From Parabacteroides gordonii MS-1 = DSM 23371 (lineage in GTDB: Bacteria > Bacteroidota > Bacteroidia > Bacteroidales > Tannerellaceae), in the NCBI RefSeq assembly GCF_000969825.1, contig NZ_KQ033920.1:310001-374000 (forward strand): a stretch of 64,000 bases of DNA. The letters are read 5' to 3'. Shown here one piece after another: positions 1-8,353 of this stretch. Both the position numbers and the translations under genes were made by a program. Under the pieces are notes generated by a model, which saw only the letters and a program-made list of their open reading frames with translations, was not told the origin of the DNA and searched no databases. Within the stretch, counting starts at the first letter, position 1, and the number at the start of each line of letters is the position of its first letter.

Positions 1-1
1 G

Positions 2-673
2 ATAAACTCTGAACAGAACCGGGGTACGCTCAGCCGTATCTTGTCACAGCCGATCCACCGTGATTATCTGATCAATGCGAAATTTGTAGGAGCACTGATC
101 GTTATAGCGATAATGTTGTTCTCGCTGGGATTTTTGGTGATGGGGTTCGGATTGATAGCTATTGGGATTCCGCCTACGGCAGAAGAGTTTTTACGGATGG
201 TATTTTTTATTATCGTTAGTATCTTCTATGTCGGCTTTTGGTTGAATTTGTCGATCTTCTTTTCAATTCAGTTCCGTCAGGCGGCTACTTCTGCGTTGGC
301 TTGTGTGGCTATCTGGTTGTTCTTTAGCGTATTTTATAACATGATTATAAACCTGATTGGGAAAGCATTGAGTCCGTCAGGTTATGCCAGCGATTACCAG
401 ATAATCAGTTACCAACGCTTTATGCTTAATTTACTGCGTTTTGCCCCCAGCCAGCTGTTCAATGAAGCAACGACAACATTGTTAATGCCTTCAGTGCGTA
501 GCCTGGGGCCCTTGACGATGGAACAGGTTCATGGCGCAATTCCCAGTCCCTTGCCATTAGGACAGAGCCTGCTGGTGGTATGGCCGCAGTTGACAGGGTT
601 GATTGCCGCTACACTTATCTGTTTTGCTTTATCTTATGTCTCTTTTATGCGCCGGGAGGTGCGCTCGAGGTAA
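2..673 (+). CDS. ABC-2 type transporter permease (5' end outside window)
   Basis: The reading frame is open to the left edge, so the gene begins before the window; a TTG at 41 is internal. The visible part starts with a stretch of the form N-S-E-Q-N-R-G-T-L-S-R-I-L-S-Q-P, which is typical of ABC-2 family permeases (the cytoplasmic coupling segment before a transmembrane helix). At least five hydrophobic segments follow, ending in a short basic tail (RREVRSR). It would form the membrane channel of an exporter; its ATPase is probably just upstream and not visible. Substrate cannot be inferred. A bidirectional hairpin terminator follows the stop codon. Confidence 0.8.
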   Translation: MNSEQNRGTLSRILSQPIHRDYLINAKFVGALIVIAIMLFSLGFLVMGFGLIAIGIPPTAEEFLRMVFFIIVSIFYVGFWLNLSIFFSIQFRQAATSALACVAIWLFFSVFYNMIINLIGKALSPSGYASDYQIISYQRFMLNLLRFAPSQLFNEATTTLLMPSVRSLGPLTMEQVHGAIPSPLPLGQSLLVVWPQLTGLIAATLICFALSYVSFMRREVRSR

Positions 674-690
674 TTTGATTTTAATATTTA

Positions 691-734
691 AAGGCTCCTG
701 TGTTACTTAATCAAAGGAAGTAATCAGGAGCCTT
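691..734. terminator. bidirectional hairpin terminator
   Basis: A 10-bp perfect inverted repeat (AAGGCTCCTG at 691-700, CAGGAGCCTT at 725-734) lies between two convergent genes, the ABC permease and the AlaX-like gene. It is flanked by A/T-rich sequence on both sides. Confidence 0.7.
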
Positions 735-761
735 CTTAATATATTAAATGTATAGAAATTC

Positions 762-1229
762 TTATTTTGCTTCCAGCTTGAAACGAAGTCTCAGCCTATT
801 ATCCGTATAGTCGTAATTCAGTAATTTAAAGCGGCCAATTTCGGATGTATTGTTAACATGGGCACCGATACATGCGCAGGCATCATAATCGCCGATACGT
901 ACGATACGCAATGTCTCGCTGGCTTCTTTCGGAAGTTTGCTCAGGTCTACTATATCGGCGGCAGCTTCTTTTGTCATAAACTCGATGACAACCGGCAGAT
1001 TCTGGTCGATCACTTCGTTTACTCTGCGCTCCACTTCTGCCATAGTTTCAGCAGTAGGTTCTTCCGTTAAAATGTAGTCACACTTGCTCTTCTTCCTTTC
1101 TATATGAGCATTTTTGGAACGTGGGCATCCGAACATCCGAACCATTGTCTGGTTCAAAATGTGTTCTGCACTATGCATCGGTGGATACTCTGTCTTATTG
1201 TGCTCGTTTAATTGAATTTCTTGTTCCAT
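762..1229 (-). CDS. AlaX-like alanyl-tRNA editing hydrolase
   Basis: A 155-residue stand-alone version of the editing domain of threonyl/alanyl-tRNA synthetases (tRNA_SAD). Visible zinc ligands are the HSAEH motif (H19, H23) and a downstream C-x-G-x-H-type motif within CACIGAHV. Known members hydrolyse mischarged tRNA-Ala (Ser or Gly) in the cytoplasm. The protein lacks the N-terminal beta-barrel of longer AlaX forms, so it is a compact type. Start is the ATG at 1229. It is a single gene convergent with the ABC permease. The exact substrate is not certain from sequence. Confidence 0.8.
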   Translation of the reverse strand: MEQEIQLNEHNKTEYPPMHSAEHILNQTMVRMFGCPRSKNAHIERKKSKCDYILTEEPTAETMAEVERRVNEVIDQNLPVVIEFMTKEAAADIVDLSKLPKEASETLRIVRIGDYDACACIGAHVNNTSEIGRFKLLNYDYTDNRLRLRFKLEAK

Positions 1230-1309
1230 ATTAATTATTTTGATTGATGAGGTTTACTGCAACTTGTTTTAACTTGTGTGATTTTTTGCACAAGTTGATT
1301 AATATATTT

Positions 1310-2371
1310 TTACTTCAACTCCTTCCTCAGTAAACTATATACATTAATATCCGTATACTCTCCGGAAGATAGTAATTCCCCATCACGTTCCGTACCTTCC
1401 AGCGTGAAGCCTAAACGTAGAGGAATGGCGTTACTTGGTTGATTGCCTACTGCACATCGTATCTGGATGCGGTTGAAATCTTTTTCAAAGAATGCCCATT
1501 CGCAGAGATAATGAACGGCCCGCGTAATAACACCTTTTCCCCGATACTCAGGAAGCAGCCAGTAACCTATTTCCGTGCGGTGGTTTGTCCGGTCTGAGAA
1601 ATGGAAACCGATCAGACCGCAAATCGCAAAACCTTTTTCGATGATATATACGACATCCCGTTCTTTGTAAGGCACTTTTAATGTGGATTCCAAGAATGAC
1701 TGTTCATCGGCAACACAGTTTAAGCCATCGACAAACGGTAACCAGATCCGTAAATCCTCACGATGTTTATCGATTGCCTCGTATATGATTTCTGCATCCT
1801 CATAAATAGCTTCCCGGATCGTATAACCCGGAATTCCGAAAGAAGAGGAGTGGGGGCGAATGCTTTTTTCAAACGCTTTGCGTTTTTCTCCTCTGTAGGG
1901 AACTTCTCCTGAATAACTGAATCCTAAAGAATCTATTAAGCGGAGCATATATTGATTGTCGAAGTTGGTGTCAATGCGAAATTCATAGACGCCCTTGCTA
2001 CGACTTACTTCTTCCGCCTGCAACATAAAACGTTTTGCCAATCCCTGGCGTTTCATCTCTTCGGCTACGGCCAATCGGTGAACTACCATATAAGGAAGGT
2101 CGTTTGTCCATTTACCGTCGATTTCTTTGTAGGCGGGTTCTCCGTCGAAAGAAATAACGCCATAAGTGACAGCTATATTATCTTTATTACAAAAGACATA
2201 TCCGTCTCCCGATTGAATATCTTTGGCAATGTTTTCAAGTGCCGGATAATTCTCATCCCATTGATGGCTGTTCAACCGTCGCATTTGTGCTTTGGCTTGT
2301 TTGATAATTTCCCAGATACGTGTTATATCTGCTTCTTCTGCTTTCCGGAATAGTAAATCTGAATGGTCCAT
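1310..2371 (-). CDS. tandem GNAT N-acetyltransferase (two domains)
   Basis: The 353-residue protein is two acetyltransferases in one chain. Residues about 5-165 form a first GNAT domain with the acetyl-CoA loop region VAEEMKRQGLAKRFM and a C-terminal 'DSLGFSYSGE' element. Residues about 180-350 form a RimJ/RimL-type domain with 'GYWLLPEYRGKGVITRAV' (the Q/R-x-x-G-x-G/A type acetyl-CoA motif) and 'RLGFTLEGTERDGE', which resembles ribosomal-protein or aminoglycoside acetyltransferases. RimL-like domains acetylate protein N-termini or small amines; the substrate here is unknown. No internal start or stop breaks the chain, so this is a true fusion. Confidence 0.85.
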   Translation of the reverse strand: MDHSDLLFRKAEEADITRIWEIIKQAKAQMRRLNSHQWDENYPALENIAKDIQSGDGYVFCNKDNIAVTYGVISFDGEPAYKEIDGKWTNDLPYMVVHRLAVAEEMKRQGLAKRFMLQAEEVSRSKGVYEFRIDTNFDNQYMLRLIDSLGFSYSGEVPYRGEKRKAFEKSIRPHSSSFGIPGYTIREAIYEDAEIIYEAIDKHREDLRIWLPFVDGLNCVADEQSFLESTLKVPYKERDVVYIIEKGFAICGLIGFHFSDRTNHRTEIGYWLLPEYRGKGVITRAVHYLCEWAFFEKDFNRIQIRCAVGNQPSNAIPLRLGFTLEGTERDGELLSSGEYTDINVYSLLRKELK

Positions 2372-2455
2372 ATTGTATTCTTATATTTCAGTGGATGCAA
2401 ATATAATGATATATTCCGGGCAACAGAATATTTTTTGAAGAAGTGGTGTTCGGAA

Positions 2456-2500
2456 AGAAAAAGAGCCTGTTTATCCAAGTTGGATAAAGACAGGCTCTTC
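2456..2500 (-). terminator. Rho-independent terminator of the outer-membrane barrel gene
   Basis: A long inverted repeat (AAGAGCCTGT...ACAGGCTCTT, extended by TTATCCA/TGGATAA) lies just downstream of the minus-strand stop at 2516. Read on the minus strand it is followed by a T-rich run (TTTTTCTTT). Confidence 0.8.
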
Positions 2501-2515
2501 CTGTTTGATTGATAA

Positions 2516-3031
2516 TTAGAATTCGTAATGGAAACCGAAGCTAAGGTCTTCAGAACCCAAACTAACACCGGATGTGCTGTTTGAATATTTATAGTCATCA
2601 CGGTAACCGGCAAATCCGTATTTAGTAACGAATGTCAGGTTTTTGCAAATTTCAAGTGCGATACCCGGTTTGATACCGATCTCAAAACCATTGTTGCTAT
2701 CATTATCTTCTACTTTGGAGGTTGAAATGCCGACTCCACCGTCCAGGAACAGACGTACAATGCCTCTTTCAAAGAAGGAGAAACGGGCATAAGGTGCAAA
2801 GTTGAAAGCATTGGCTTTTATACCCTTTTCTTTTAAATGAGTATAACCGATCTCGGCAGCTATAGCCCATGTTTTGTTTAAGTTGTAGCCGACTTCCGGT
2901 GCGATAGTGAAATTGGTCAGATCGGCATTCTTGTTGTGAGTAAGGTTAAATGAACCACCTACGTAAATCTGTGCATTGGCACTGATGATTGCTATGAATG
3001 CAACCACCATAGTTAAAACTAACTTTTTCAT
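2516..3031 (-). CDS. small outer-membrane beta-barrel protein
   Basis: 171 residues starting at the ATG at 3031 with a clear signal peptide (MKKLVLTMVVAFIAIISANA, cut before QIYVGG). A longer reading frame upstream is discarded because the signal peptide marks the start. The mature part has alternating hydrophobic/polar strands and ends in an aromatic residue (SFGFHYEF), the usual C-terminal signature for barrel insertion. It belongs to the OmpW/OmpA-barrel-like 'outer membrane protein beta-barrel domain' group. Function beyond outer-membrane location is unknown. It is followed by its own terminator and is transcribed divergently from panB. Confidence 0.8.
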   Translation of the reverse strand: MKKLVLTMVVAFIAIISANAQIYVGGSFNLTHNKNADLTNFTIAPEVGYNLNKTWAIAAEIGYTHLKEKGIKANAFNFAPYARFSFFERGIVRLFLDGGVGISTSKVEDNDSNNGFEIGIKPGIALEICKNLTFVTKYGFAGYRDDYKYSNSTSGVSLGSEDLSFGFHYEF

Positions 3032-3120
3032 TTTTGCTTGTATTATATAAACGTTAAATCTAAACGGGTGCAAAGATAAATAAAAATAAACATATGTTGT
3101 ACGGCATAAATATTTTATTG

Positions 3121-3155
3121 TTTGTCTTGCTAATTACAGATAATCCTTAACTTTG
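3121..3155 (+). promoter_or_regulatory. Bacteroidetes-type promoter of panB
   Basis: TAACTTTG at 3148-3155 matches the TAnnTTTG -7 consensus. A TTTG at 3121-3124 is a possible -33 box, though the 23-nt spacing is slightly long. The start codon is 28 nt downstream. Confidence 0.6.
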
Positions 3156-3182
3156 CCGCCGTAACAATTAACAAAAAGCATT

Positions 3183-4010
3183 ATGTCAGTTGCAAAGAGG
3201 GATTTAGATGATACAAGAAAGGTGACTACACATCGCCTGATGGAAATGAAACAACGCGGAGAAAAAATCTCCATGTTGACAGCTTACGATTATTCAATGG
3301 CTAAACTAATCGATCAGGCAGGTATGGATGTTATTCTGGTTGGCGATTCAGCATCGAATGTGATGGCCGGAAATGTGACAACGCTTCCTATAACGCTGGA
3401 TCAGATGATTTACCACGGTAAGTCGGTTATGAAAGCCGTACAACGTGCATTGGTCGTGGTCGACCTGCCTTTCGGTACTTATCAGGGAAACTCGAAAGAG
3501 GCTTTGGCTTCCGCTATCCGTGTGATGAAGGAAACACATGCCGATTGTATTAAACTGGAGGGAGGAAGTGAAATAAAAGAATCCATCGAACGTATTCTTT
3601 GTGCAGGTATTCCTATCATGGGGCATCTGGGATTAACTCCGCAGTCTATTAATAAATTCGGAACTTACACTGTACGTGCCCGTGAAGAGGCTGAAGCACA
3701 GAAGTTGATCGATGACGCCCATTTGTTGGAGGAGATCGGCTGTTTCGCTATTGTGTTGGAAAAGATCCCGGCACAATTGGCTGCACGTGTAGCTTCCGAA
3801 CTGACTATTCCTATTATCGGTATCGGTGCCGGTGGAGGTGTAGACGGTCAGGTATTGGTTATGCATGATATGCTGGGTATCAATATGGGATTTTCTCCTC
3901 GTTTCCTTCGCAGATATGCCAATATCGGTGAAGAGATCACTCGTGCGGTGCAAGCCTACATCGAGGATGTAAAGACACAGGACTTCCCGAACGAGAAGGA
4001 GCAGTATTAA
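3183..4010 (+). CDS. panB: 3-methyl-2-oxobutanoate hydroxymethyltransferase
   Basis: 275 residues, normal length for PanB, which makes ketopantoate from 2-oxoisovalerate and 5,10-methylenetetrahydrofolate in pantothenate/CoA synthesis (cytoplasm). Hallmarks in order: [10 protein letters not shown], the metal-binding VGDSASNV, 'LPFGTYQ', KLEGG, the GHLGLTPQS loop, and '[18 protein letters not shown]' near the C-terminus. It has its own promoter and is followed by a 22-bp periodic palindromic array and cobB; co-transcription with cobB is possible but not shown. Confidence 0.97.
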   Translation: MSVAKRDLDDTRKVTTHRLMEMKQRGEKISMLTAYDYSMAKLIDQAGMDVILVGDSASNVMAGNVTTLPITLDQMIYHGKSVMKAVQRALVVVDLPFGTYQGNSKEALASAIRVMKETHADCIKLEGGSEIKESIERILCAGIPIMGHLGLTPQSINKFGTYTVRAREEAEAQKLIDDAHLLEEIGCFAIVLEKIPAQLAARVASELTIPIIGIGAGGGVDGQVLVMHDMLGINMGFSPRFLRRYANIGEEITRAVQAYIEDVKTQDFPNEKEQY

Positions 4011-4035
4011 GATTACTCTCATATGCAGGTAACAT

Positions 4036-4103
4036 AGTTGTGCCATGCCTGTGGCACAACTGTGCAACCTGAATGGCACAACTGTGCCAAGGGCATGGCA
4101 CAG
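4036..4103. repeat. 22-bp-period palindromic array (TGGCACA type)
   Basis: Palindromic 16-mers built on TGGCACAACTGTGCCA start at 4052 and 4074, and half-units sit at 4038 and 4096, giving an exact 22-bp period with 6-nt variable spacers (tgcctg, cctgaa, agggca). It fills the gap between panB and cobB. In RNA the arms could pair either across the spacers or within each 16-mer. Compare the array at 20991-21081. Confidence 0.85.
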
Positions 4104-4136
4104 TCTTGCTTTAACACTTACTTCACCGGAATACTT

Positions 4137-5465
4137 ATGAAATCTCATCTGCTAATAGGTGCCGCCTCTTCAGGAAGCGGTAAAACAACATTTACATTGG
4201 GACTCCTTCGGGCATTGAAGAACCGAGGCGGTAATGTCAGACCTTTCAAATGTGGGCCTGACTATATTGATACGTGTCATCACAAGATGGCGGCCGGTTG
4301 CCCCTCTGTCAATCTGGATCGTTTTATGATGTCGGAACAGCATGTCCGTGATCTATACGATCGCTATACGGCGGAGGCTGATTATGCTGTTACTGAAGGG
4401 GTGATGGGACTTTTTGACGGATATGACGGCATGAAGGGCAGCAGTGCCGAGATCGCTGCAACGTTGGATATTCCGGTGGTGCTGATTGTCAATGCGAAAA
4501 GTACGGCTTATTCCGTTGCTCCTTTGCTATACGGTTTCAGGAATTTCTATAGAGGGATCAAGCTTGTTGGTGCTGTTTTTAATTTTGTTGCATCCGAAAG
4601 TCATTACTCTTTCCTGAAACAGGCTTGTCGGGATGCCGGAGTGGAGGCGTTGGGATATCTTCCTAAACAGGCGGATGTTGAAATACCCAGCCGCCACCTG
4701 GGATTATCGTTGGACGAGACCTTTTGCTTTGATGATTTTGCCGACCGTATAGCCGGATTGGTGGAAAAGTATGTCGATATCGACCGGCTTTTGGAATTGA
4801 CGGCTTATCAGCCGGGTGTTATGAAGTCATCTGTTGATCTATTACCGGATAACGGATCATCTTCCTTTAGAATATCGATAGCCCGTGATGCTGCCTTCAA
4901 CTTCGCTTATGAAGAGAATATCCGCATGTTGCATCGATCAGGTAAGGTTACTTTTTTCAGTCCGTTGAAGGATACGGAATTACCCGAGTCCGATTTTATT
5001 TATTTGCCGGGAGGCTATCCGGAACTATATCTGTCTGAATTATCATCCAATCAGTCCATGCTCCGGGCGATCCGTCAGTATGCGGAAGCAGGAGGGAAGT
5101 TGTTGGCCGAATGTGGCGGGATGATGTATTTATGCAACGAGATAAGATCGACAGAAGGAACCGCTTATCCGATGGTTGGCCTGCTCGACCAGTCGGCAAC
5201 AATGGAACAGATGAAACTGCGTCTGGGATATCGTACCTTGCATTATAAAGATTATGTTTTGAAAGGGCATGAATTTCATTATTCCCGTATCTTGCCAGGT
5301 GAAGCACCTCTTGTCTCGGTCGCTACGGCACAGACGGCGAAAGGCAGTTCTGTCGATACGCCGCTGTACAGGTATAAGAATGTCTTGGCCGGCTACACCC
5401 ATCTTTATTGGGGTGACGGTGCACACAACCAGTGGTTTACCGATTACTTGAACGGACTTATCTAG
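4137..5465 (+). CDS. cobB: cobyrinate a,c-diamide synthase
   Basis: 442 residues from the ATG at 4137; the frame is open further upstream but that part runs through the palindromic array and lacks family similarity. The N-terminal DTBS-like ATPase domain begins with a P-loop (GAASSGSGKTT) and CGPDYID. The C-terminal class I glutamine amidotransferase domain has 'LPGGYPE' and the nucleophile Cys326 in AECGGMMYL, with a late HxH region (GYTHLYW). The enzyme amidates the a and c side chains of cobyrinate in the cobamide pathway. The cobalamin adenosyltransferase at 10915 acts near the same step. The stop lies 3 nt from the convergent alkD-like gene. Confidence 0.93.
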   Translation: MKSHLLIGAASSGSGKTTFTLGLLRALKNRGGNVRPFKCGPDYIDTCHHKMAAGCPSVNLDRFMMSEQHVRDLYDRYTAEADYAVTEGVMGLFDGYDGMKGSSAEIAATLDIPVVLIVNAKSTAYSVAPLLYGFRNFYRGIKLVGAVFNFVASESHYSFLKQACRDAGVEALGYLPKQADVEIPSRHLGLSLDETFCFDDFADRIAGLVEKYVDIDRLLELTAYQPGVMKSSVDLLPDNGSSSFRISIARDAAFNFAYEENIRMLHRSGKVTFFSPLKDTELPESDFIYLPGGYPELYLSELSSNQSMLRAIRQYAEAGGKLLAECGGMMYLCNEIRSTEGTAYPMVGLLDQSATMEQMKLRLGYRTLHYKDYVLKGHEFHYSRILPGEAPLVSVATAQTAKGSSVDTPLYRYKNVLAGYTHLYWGDGAHNQWFTDYLNGLI

Positions 5466-5468
5466 CCA

Positions 5469-6176
5469 TTATTTCGCCATCGCCTGTGCCTTTAACTCTT
5501 TAGGCATCTTCTCAATAGCATATCTTAAGGAAGTGCGGGGCATAGTCGCCTTTTTCGACATCACATAATCGAATACTTCTTGTTGATGCGCTTCGCTGGC
5601 GGCTTTCAGCATCCAGCCGTATCCTTTTTGTACCAGATCGTCCGGATCATAAAAAAGAATATCTGCTATCTCGAAAATATCCTGTAGAAACAACCCTTTT
5701 CTGGCGGGGATAATCAGGGTGACGGCAGCCGCCCGCTTAGTCCATCGGTTATCCGACCGTGCCCATTCTTTCAAGCGGGATATATATTCCGGATACATCT
5801 CCAAGAGTGTTCCGACGCTGTGGTTGCACAAAGTATCGCATGAGGCCCAATTACTTACATAGTTGTTTACCCATTTCTCAAAGACGGAAAAGTCTTCCGG
5901 TTGGTATTGTGGATGGAGGTAGTAAGACCAGTTGCAGGCAATATAAGATTCTTCCGAGTATCCCGACTCCCATAATGCTTCACATAACGAAAATATTTCA
6001 TTTTTAGGCAGTTCCTTGATCTCTGCATAAGACTCTTTACTGATTTTGTTGACGGTAGGTATCCTTACGCCGTGATACATGATCTTCTCTTTAAAGAAGT
6101 TCTGGGCGGTCTGCCGGGTCTTTTCGTCTATGTTTTCTGTGAGTGATTGCTGTACTTTTTTTATGATCGTCTGCAT
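5469..6176 (-). CDS. DNA alkylation repair protein, AlkD-like
   Basis: 235 residues from the ATG at 6176 (an in-frame alternative lies at 6206). The chain is all-helical and HEAT-like, with features of the AlkD family: 'YHGVRIPTVNKISK' near the N-terminus, a 'NWASCDTLCNHSVGTLL' segment around the middle, and 'SDNRWTKRAAAVTLI' followed by 'DLVQKGYGWMLKA'. Family members excise 3- or 7-alkylated purines without flipping the base. It is a single gene, convergent with cobB. Confidence 0.88.
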   Translation of the reverse strand: MQTIIKKVQQSLTENIDEKTRQTAQNFFKEKIMYHGVRIPTVNKISKESYAEIKELPKNEIFSLCEALWESGYSEESYIACNWSYYLHPQYQPEDFSVFEKWVNNYVSNWASCDTLCNHSVGTLLEMYPEYISRLKEWARSDNRWTKRAAAVTLIIPARKGLFLQDIFEIADILFYDPDDLVQKGYGWMLKAASEAHQQEVFDYVMSKKATMPRTSLRYAIEKMPKELKAQAMAK

Positions 6177-6277
6177 AATGGGATATGAATTATTTCTTGC
6201 AAACATACATATTTTTATTATATATGCCGATTATATTGAAATAATCCTTATTTTCGTATAAACTAATAATTCATACC

Positions 6278-6772
6278 ATGGTCAATACTATTTTTCTTGG
6301 TATCGCGATCGTTGCTTCAGCAATATTTCTGATACAGTTTATCATGTCTATCTTTTTCGGCGACCTGGATACAGATACGGATATAGATGCCGACCTTAGC
6401 AGTGCCGTATCATTTAAGGGATTTACTCATTTTTGTATCGGCTTCGGATGGTATATGTACATTTCAAACAGCACGGCTATATCGACTTTTCTGATCGGTA
6501 TCCTGATCGGTCTGGCATTCGTTTTCATTCTGTGGTTTCTCTATAAGAAAGCCTATCAGCTTCAGAAAGAAAATAAACCGGAGAAAACAGAAGCGCTGGT
6601 AGGAAGGGAATGTACAATTTATGCCCGCGACGGGATCCGGTATATCGTTCAGGTAGCCATGAATGGCGCATTGCGTGAGATGGAAGTCCGCTCGCTGGAA
6701 GGAAAAGATTATCAGACAGGCGATCGGACAATTGTTTGCAAAGTAGAATCAGGGACAATTTATATACAATAA
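6278..6772 (+). CDS. NfeD-like membrane protein, flotillin partner
   Basis: 164 residues: a membrane helix at about 3-27, an acidic loop (GDLDTDTDIDAD), two helices at about 50-90, then a small beta domain (about 100-164) of the NfeD OB-fold type (VGRECTIYARDGIRYIVQV). In bacteria NfeD-like genes typically sit directly before a flotillin gene and are thought to work with it in membrane microdomains. Here the flotillin begins 22 nt downstream. The name rests on architecture and neighbour rather than a strong motif. Confidence 0.75.
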   Translation: MVNTIFLGIAIVASAIFLIQFIMSIFFGDLDTDTDIDADLSSAVSFKGFTHFCIGFGWYMYISNSTAISTFLIGILIGLAFVFILWFLYKKAYQLQKENKPEKTEALVGRECTIYARDGIRYIVQVAMNGALREMEVRSLEGKDYQTGDRTIVCKVESGTIYIQ

Positions 6773-6794
6773 TAACAAACTCAACAATTAAATT

Positions 6795-8353
6795 ATGACA
6801 CAGGAAATGCTAATTATGGTGGCCATTCTGGTGGTGGTCATTATCCTATCTTTTATCGGGATACTGTCTCGTTATCGTAAATGTAAGAGTGATGAAGTGC
6901 TGGTTGTGTACGGTAAGACAGCCGGAGAAAAATCAGCAAAACTGTATCATGGTGGGGCGGCATTTGTGTGGCCGATCATTCAGGGATATGAATTCCTCTC
7001 CATGAAACCTCTTCAGATCGACTGTAAATTGACCGGAGCCTTGTCCGCCCAGAATATCCGTGTGGATGTGCCGACCACGATCACGGTGGCGATCAGTACG
7101 GATCCTGAAGTTATGCAGAATGCCGCAGAACGTCTGCTGGGCCTGCAACCGGCAGATAAGCAGAACCTGATTACCGATGTCGTATATGGCCAGATGCGTC
7201 TGGTTATTGCAGATATGACTATTGAGGAATTGAATTCCGACCGCGATAAGTTCTTGTCTAAGGTTCGTGATAATATCGATACGGAACTGCGTAAATTCGG
7301 CCTTTACTTGATGAATATCAATATAAGTGACATACGCGATGCGGCCAACTATATTGTCAATCTCGGTAAAGAAGCTGAAAGTAAGGCCTTGAATGAGGCA
7401 CAGGCCAATATCGAAGAACAGGAAAAGCTCGGTGCTATCAAGATCGCTAACCAGATCCGCGAACGTGAAACGACCGTAGCGGAAACGCGTAAGGATCAGG
7501 ATATCGCTATTGCTGAAACCAAGAAGCAGCAGGAAATATCCGTGGCCAATGCCGATAAGGAACGTATCGCCCAGGTAGCTGTTGCCAATGCTGAAAAGGA
7601 ATCGCAGGTAGCTCGTGCGGAAGCCGATAAGAATATCAATATCGAAAAAGCCAATACAGATAAGGAAAGCCGTGTTGCCGAACTGAACTCCGATATGGAA
7701 ATCAAGAAAGCCGATGCAGGGAAGAAAGCCGCTGTCGGACGAAACGAAGCAAACAAAGAGGTTGCCAAGTCTGATGCCGAACTAGCCGTAACCCAGGCCG
7801 AAGCAAGCAAACAAGCCGGTGAAGCTGCTGCCCGTTCGGAAGCCTCTGTACAGGCAGCTCGCGAAATAGCCCAGCGTGAAGTGGAAGAAGCAAAGGCCAA
7901 AAAGGTAGAATCAGCCTTGAAAGCACAGAAGATCGTTCCGGCGGAGATCGCCCGCCAGGAAGCTATTCTACAGGCTGAAGCAGTGGCCGAAAAGATGATC
8001 CGTGAAGCCGAAGCGAAGGCAAAAGCTACGTTAGCTCAGGCAGAAGCCGAAGCCCGTGCCATCCAGATGAAACTGGAAGCCGAAGCCGAAGGTAAAAAGA
8101 AATCATTGCTGGCTGAAGCCGATGGTTTCAAGGCAATGGTTGAAGCAGCCGAATCGAATCCGGCTATCGCTATCCAGTACAAGATGGTGGATCAGTGGAA
8201 AGAAATTGCCGGCGAACAGGTGAAGGCATTTGAACACATACAGTTGGGTGATATTACCGTATTTGACGGTGGGCAGGGTACAACTGGTAACTTCCTGAAC
8301 CAATTGGTTAAAACGGTTGCCCCAAGCCTTGGCGTTCTGGATAAATTACCTAT
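6795..8353 (+). CDS. flotillin, exon 1 (interrupted by group II intron)
   Basis: Encodes about 519 residues of a flotillin: an N-terminal membrane anchor (about 5-26), an SPFH/band-7 domain (about 30-200), then a long Ala/Glu-rich coiled coil (about 200-430) with repeats such as EADK, EAEA and EARAIQMKLEAEAEGKKKSLL, and the conserved 'NPAIAIQYKMVDQW' helix. Codon 520 is split after its second base by the intron at 8354. Joining 8353 to 10844 continues the frame with IGETVKGIIHPDDKEDK and a stop at 10913, giving 542 residues. Unspliced RNA would instead give 535 residues ending in 16 intron-encoded ones. Flotillins scaffold membrane microdomains. The operon is nfeD-flotillin-pduO. Confidence 0.9.

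Noticed and set aside
4036-4103. Short CRISPR-like array
   Set aside because: Units are palindromes with 6-nt spacers and a 22-bp period; CRISPR repeats and spacers are much longer and no cas gene is present. The same applies to 20991-21081.
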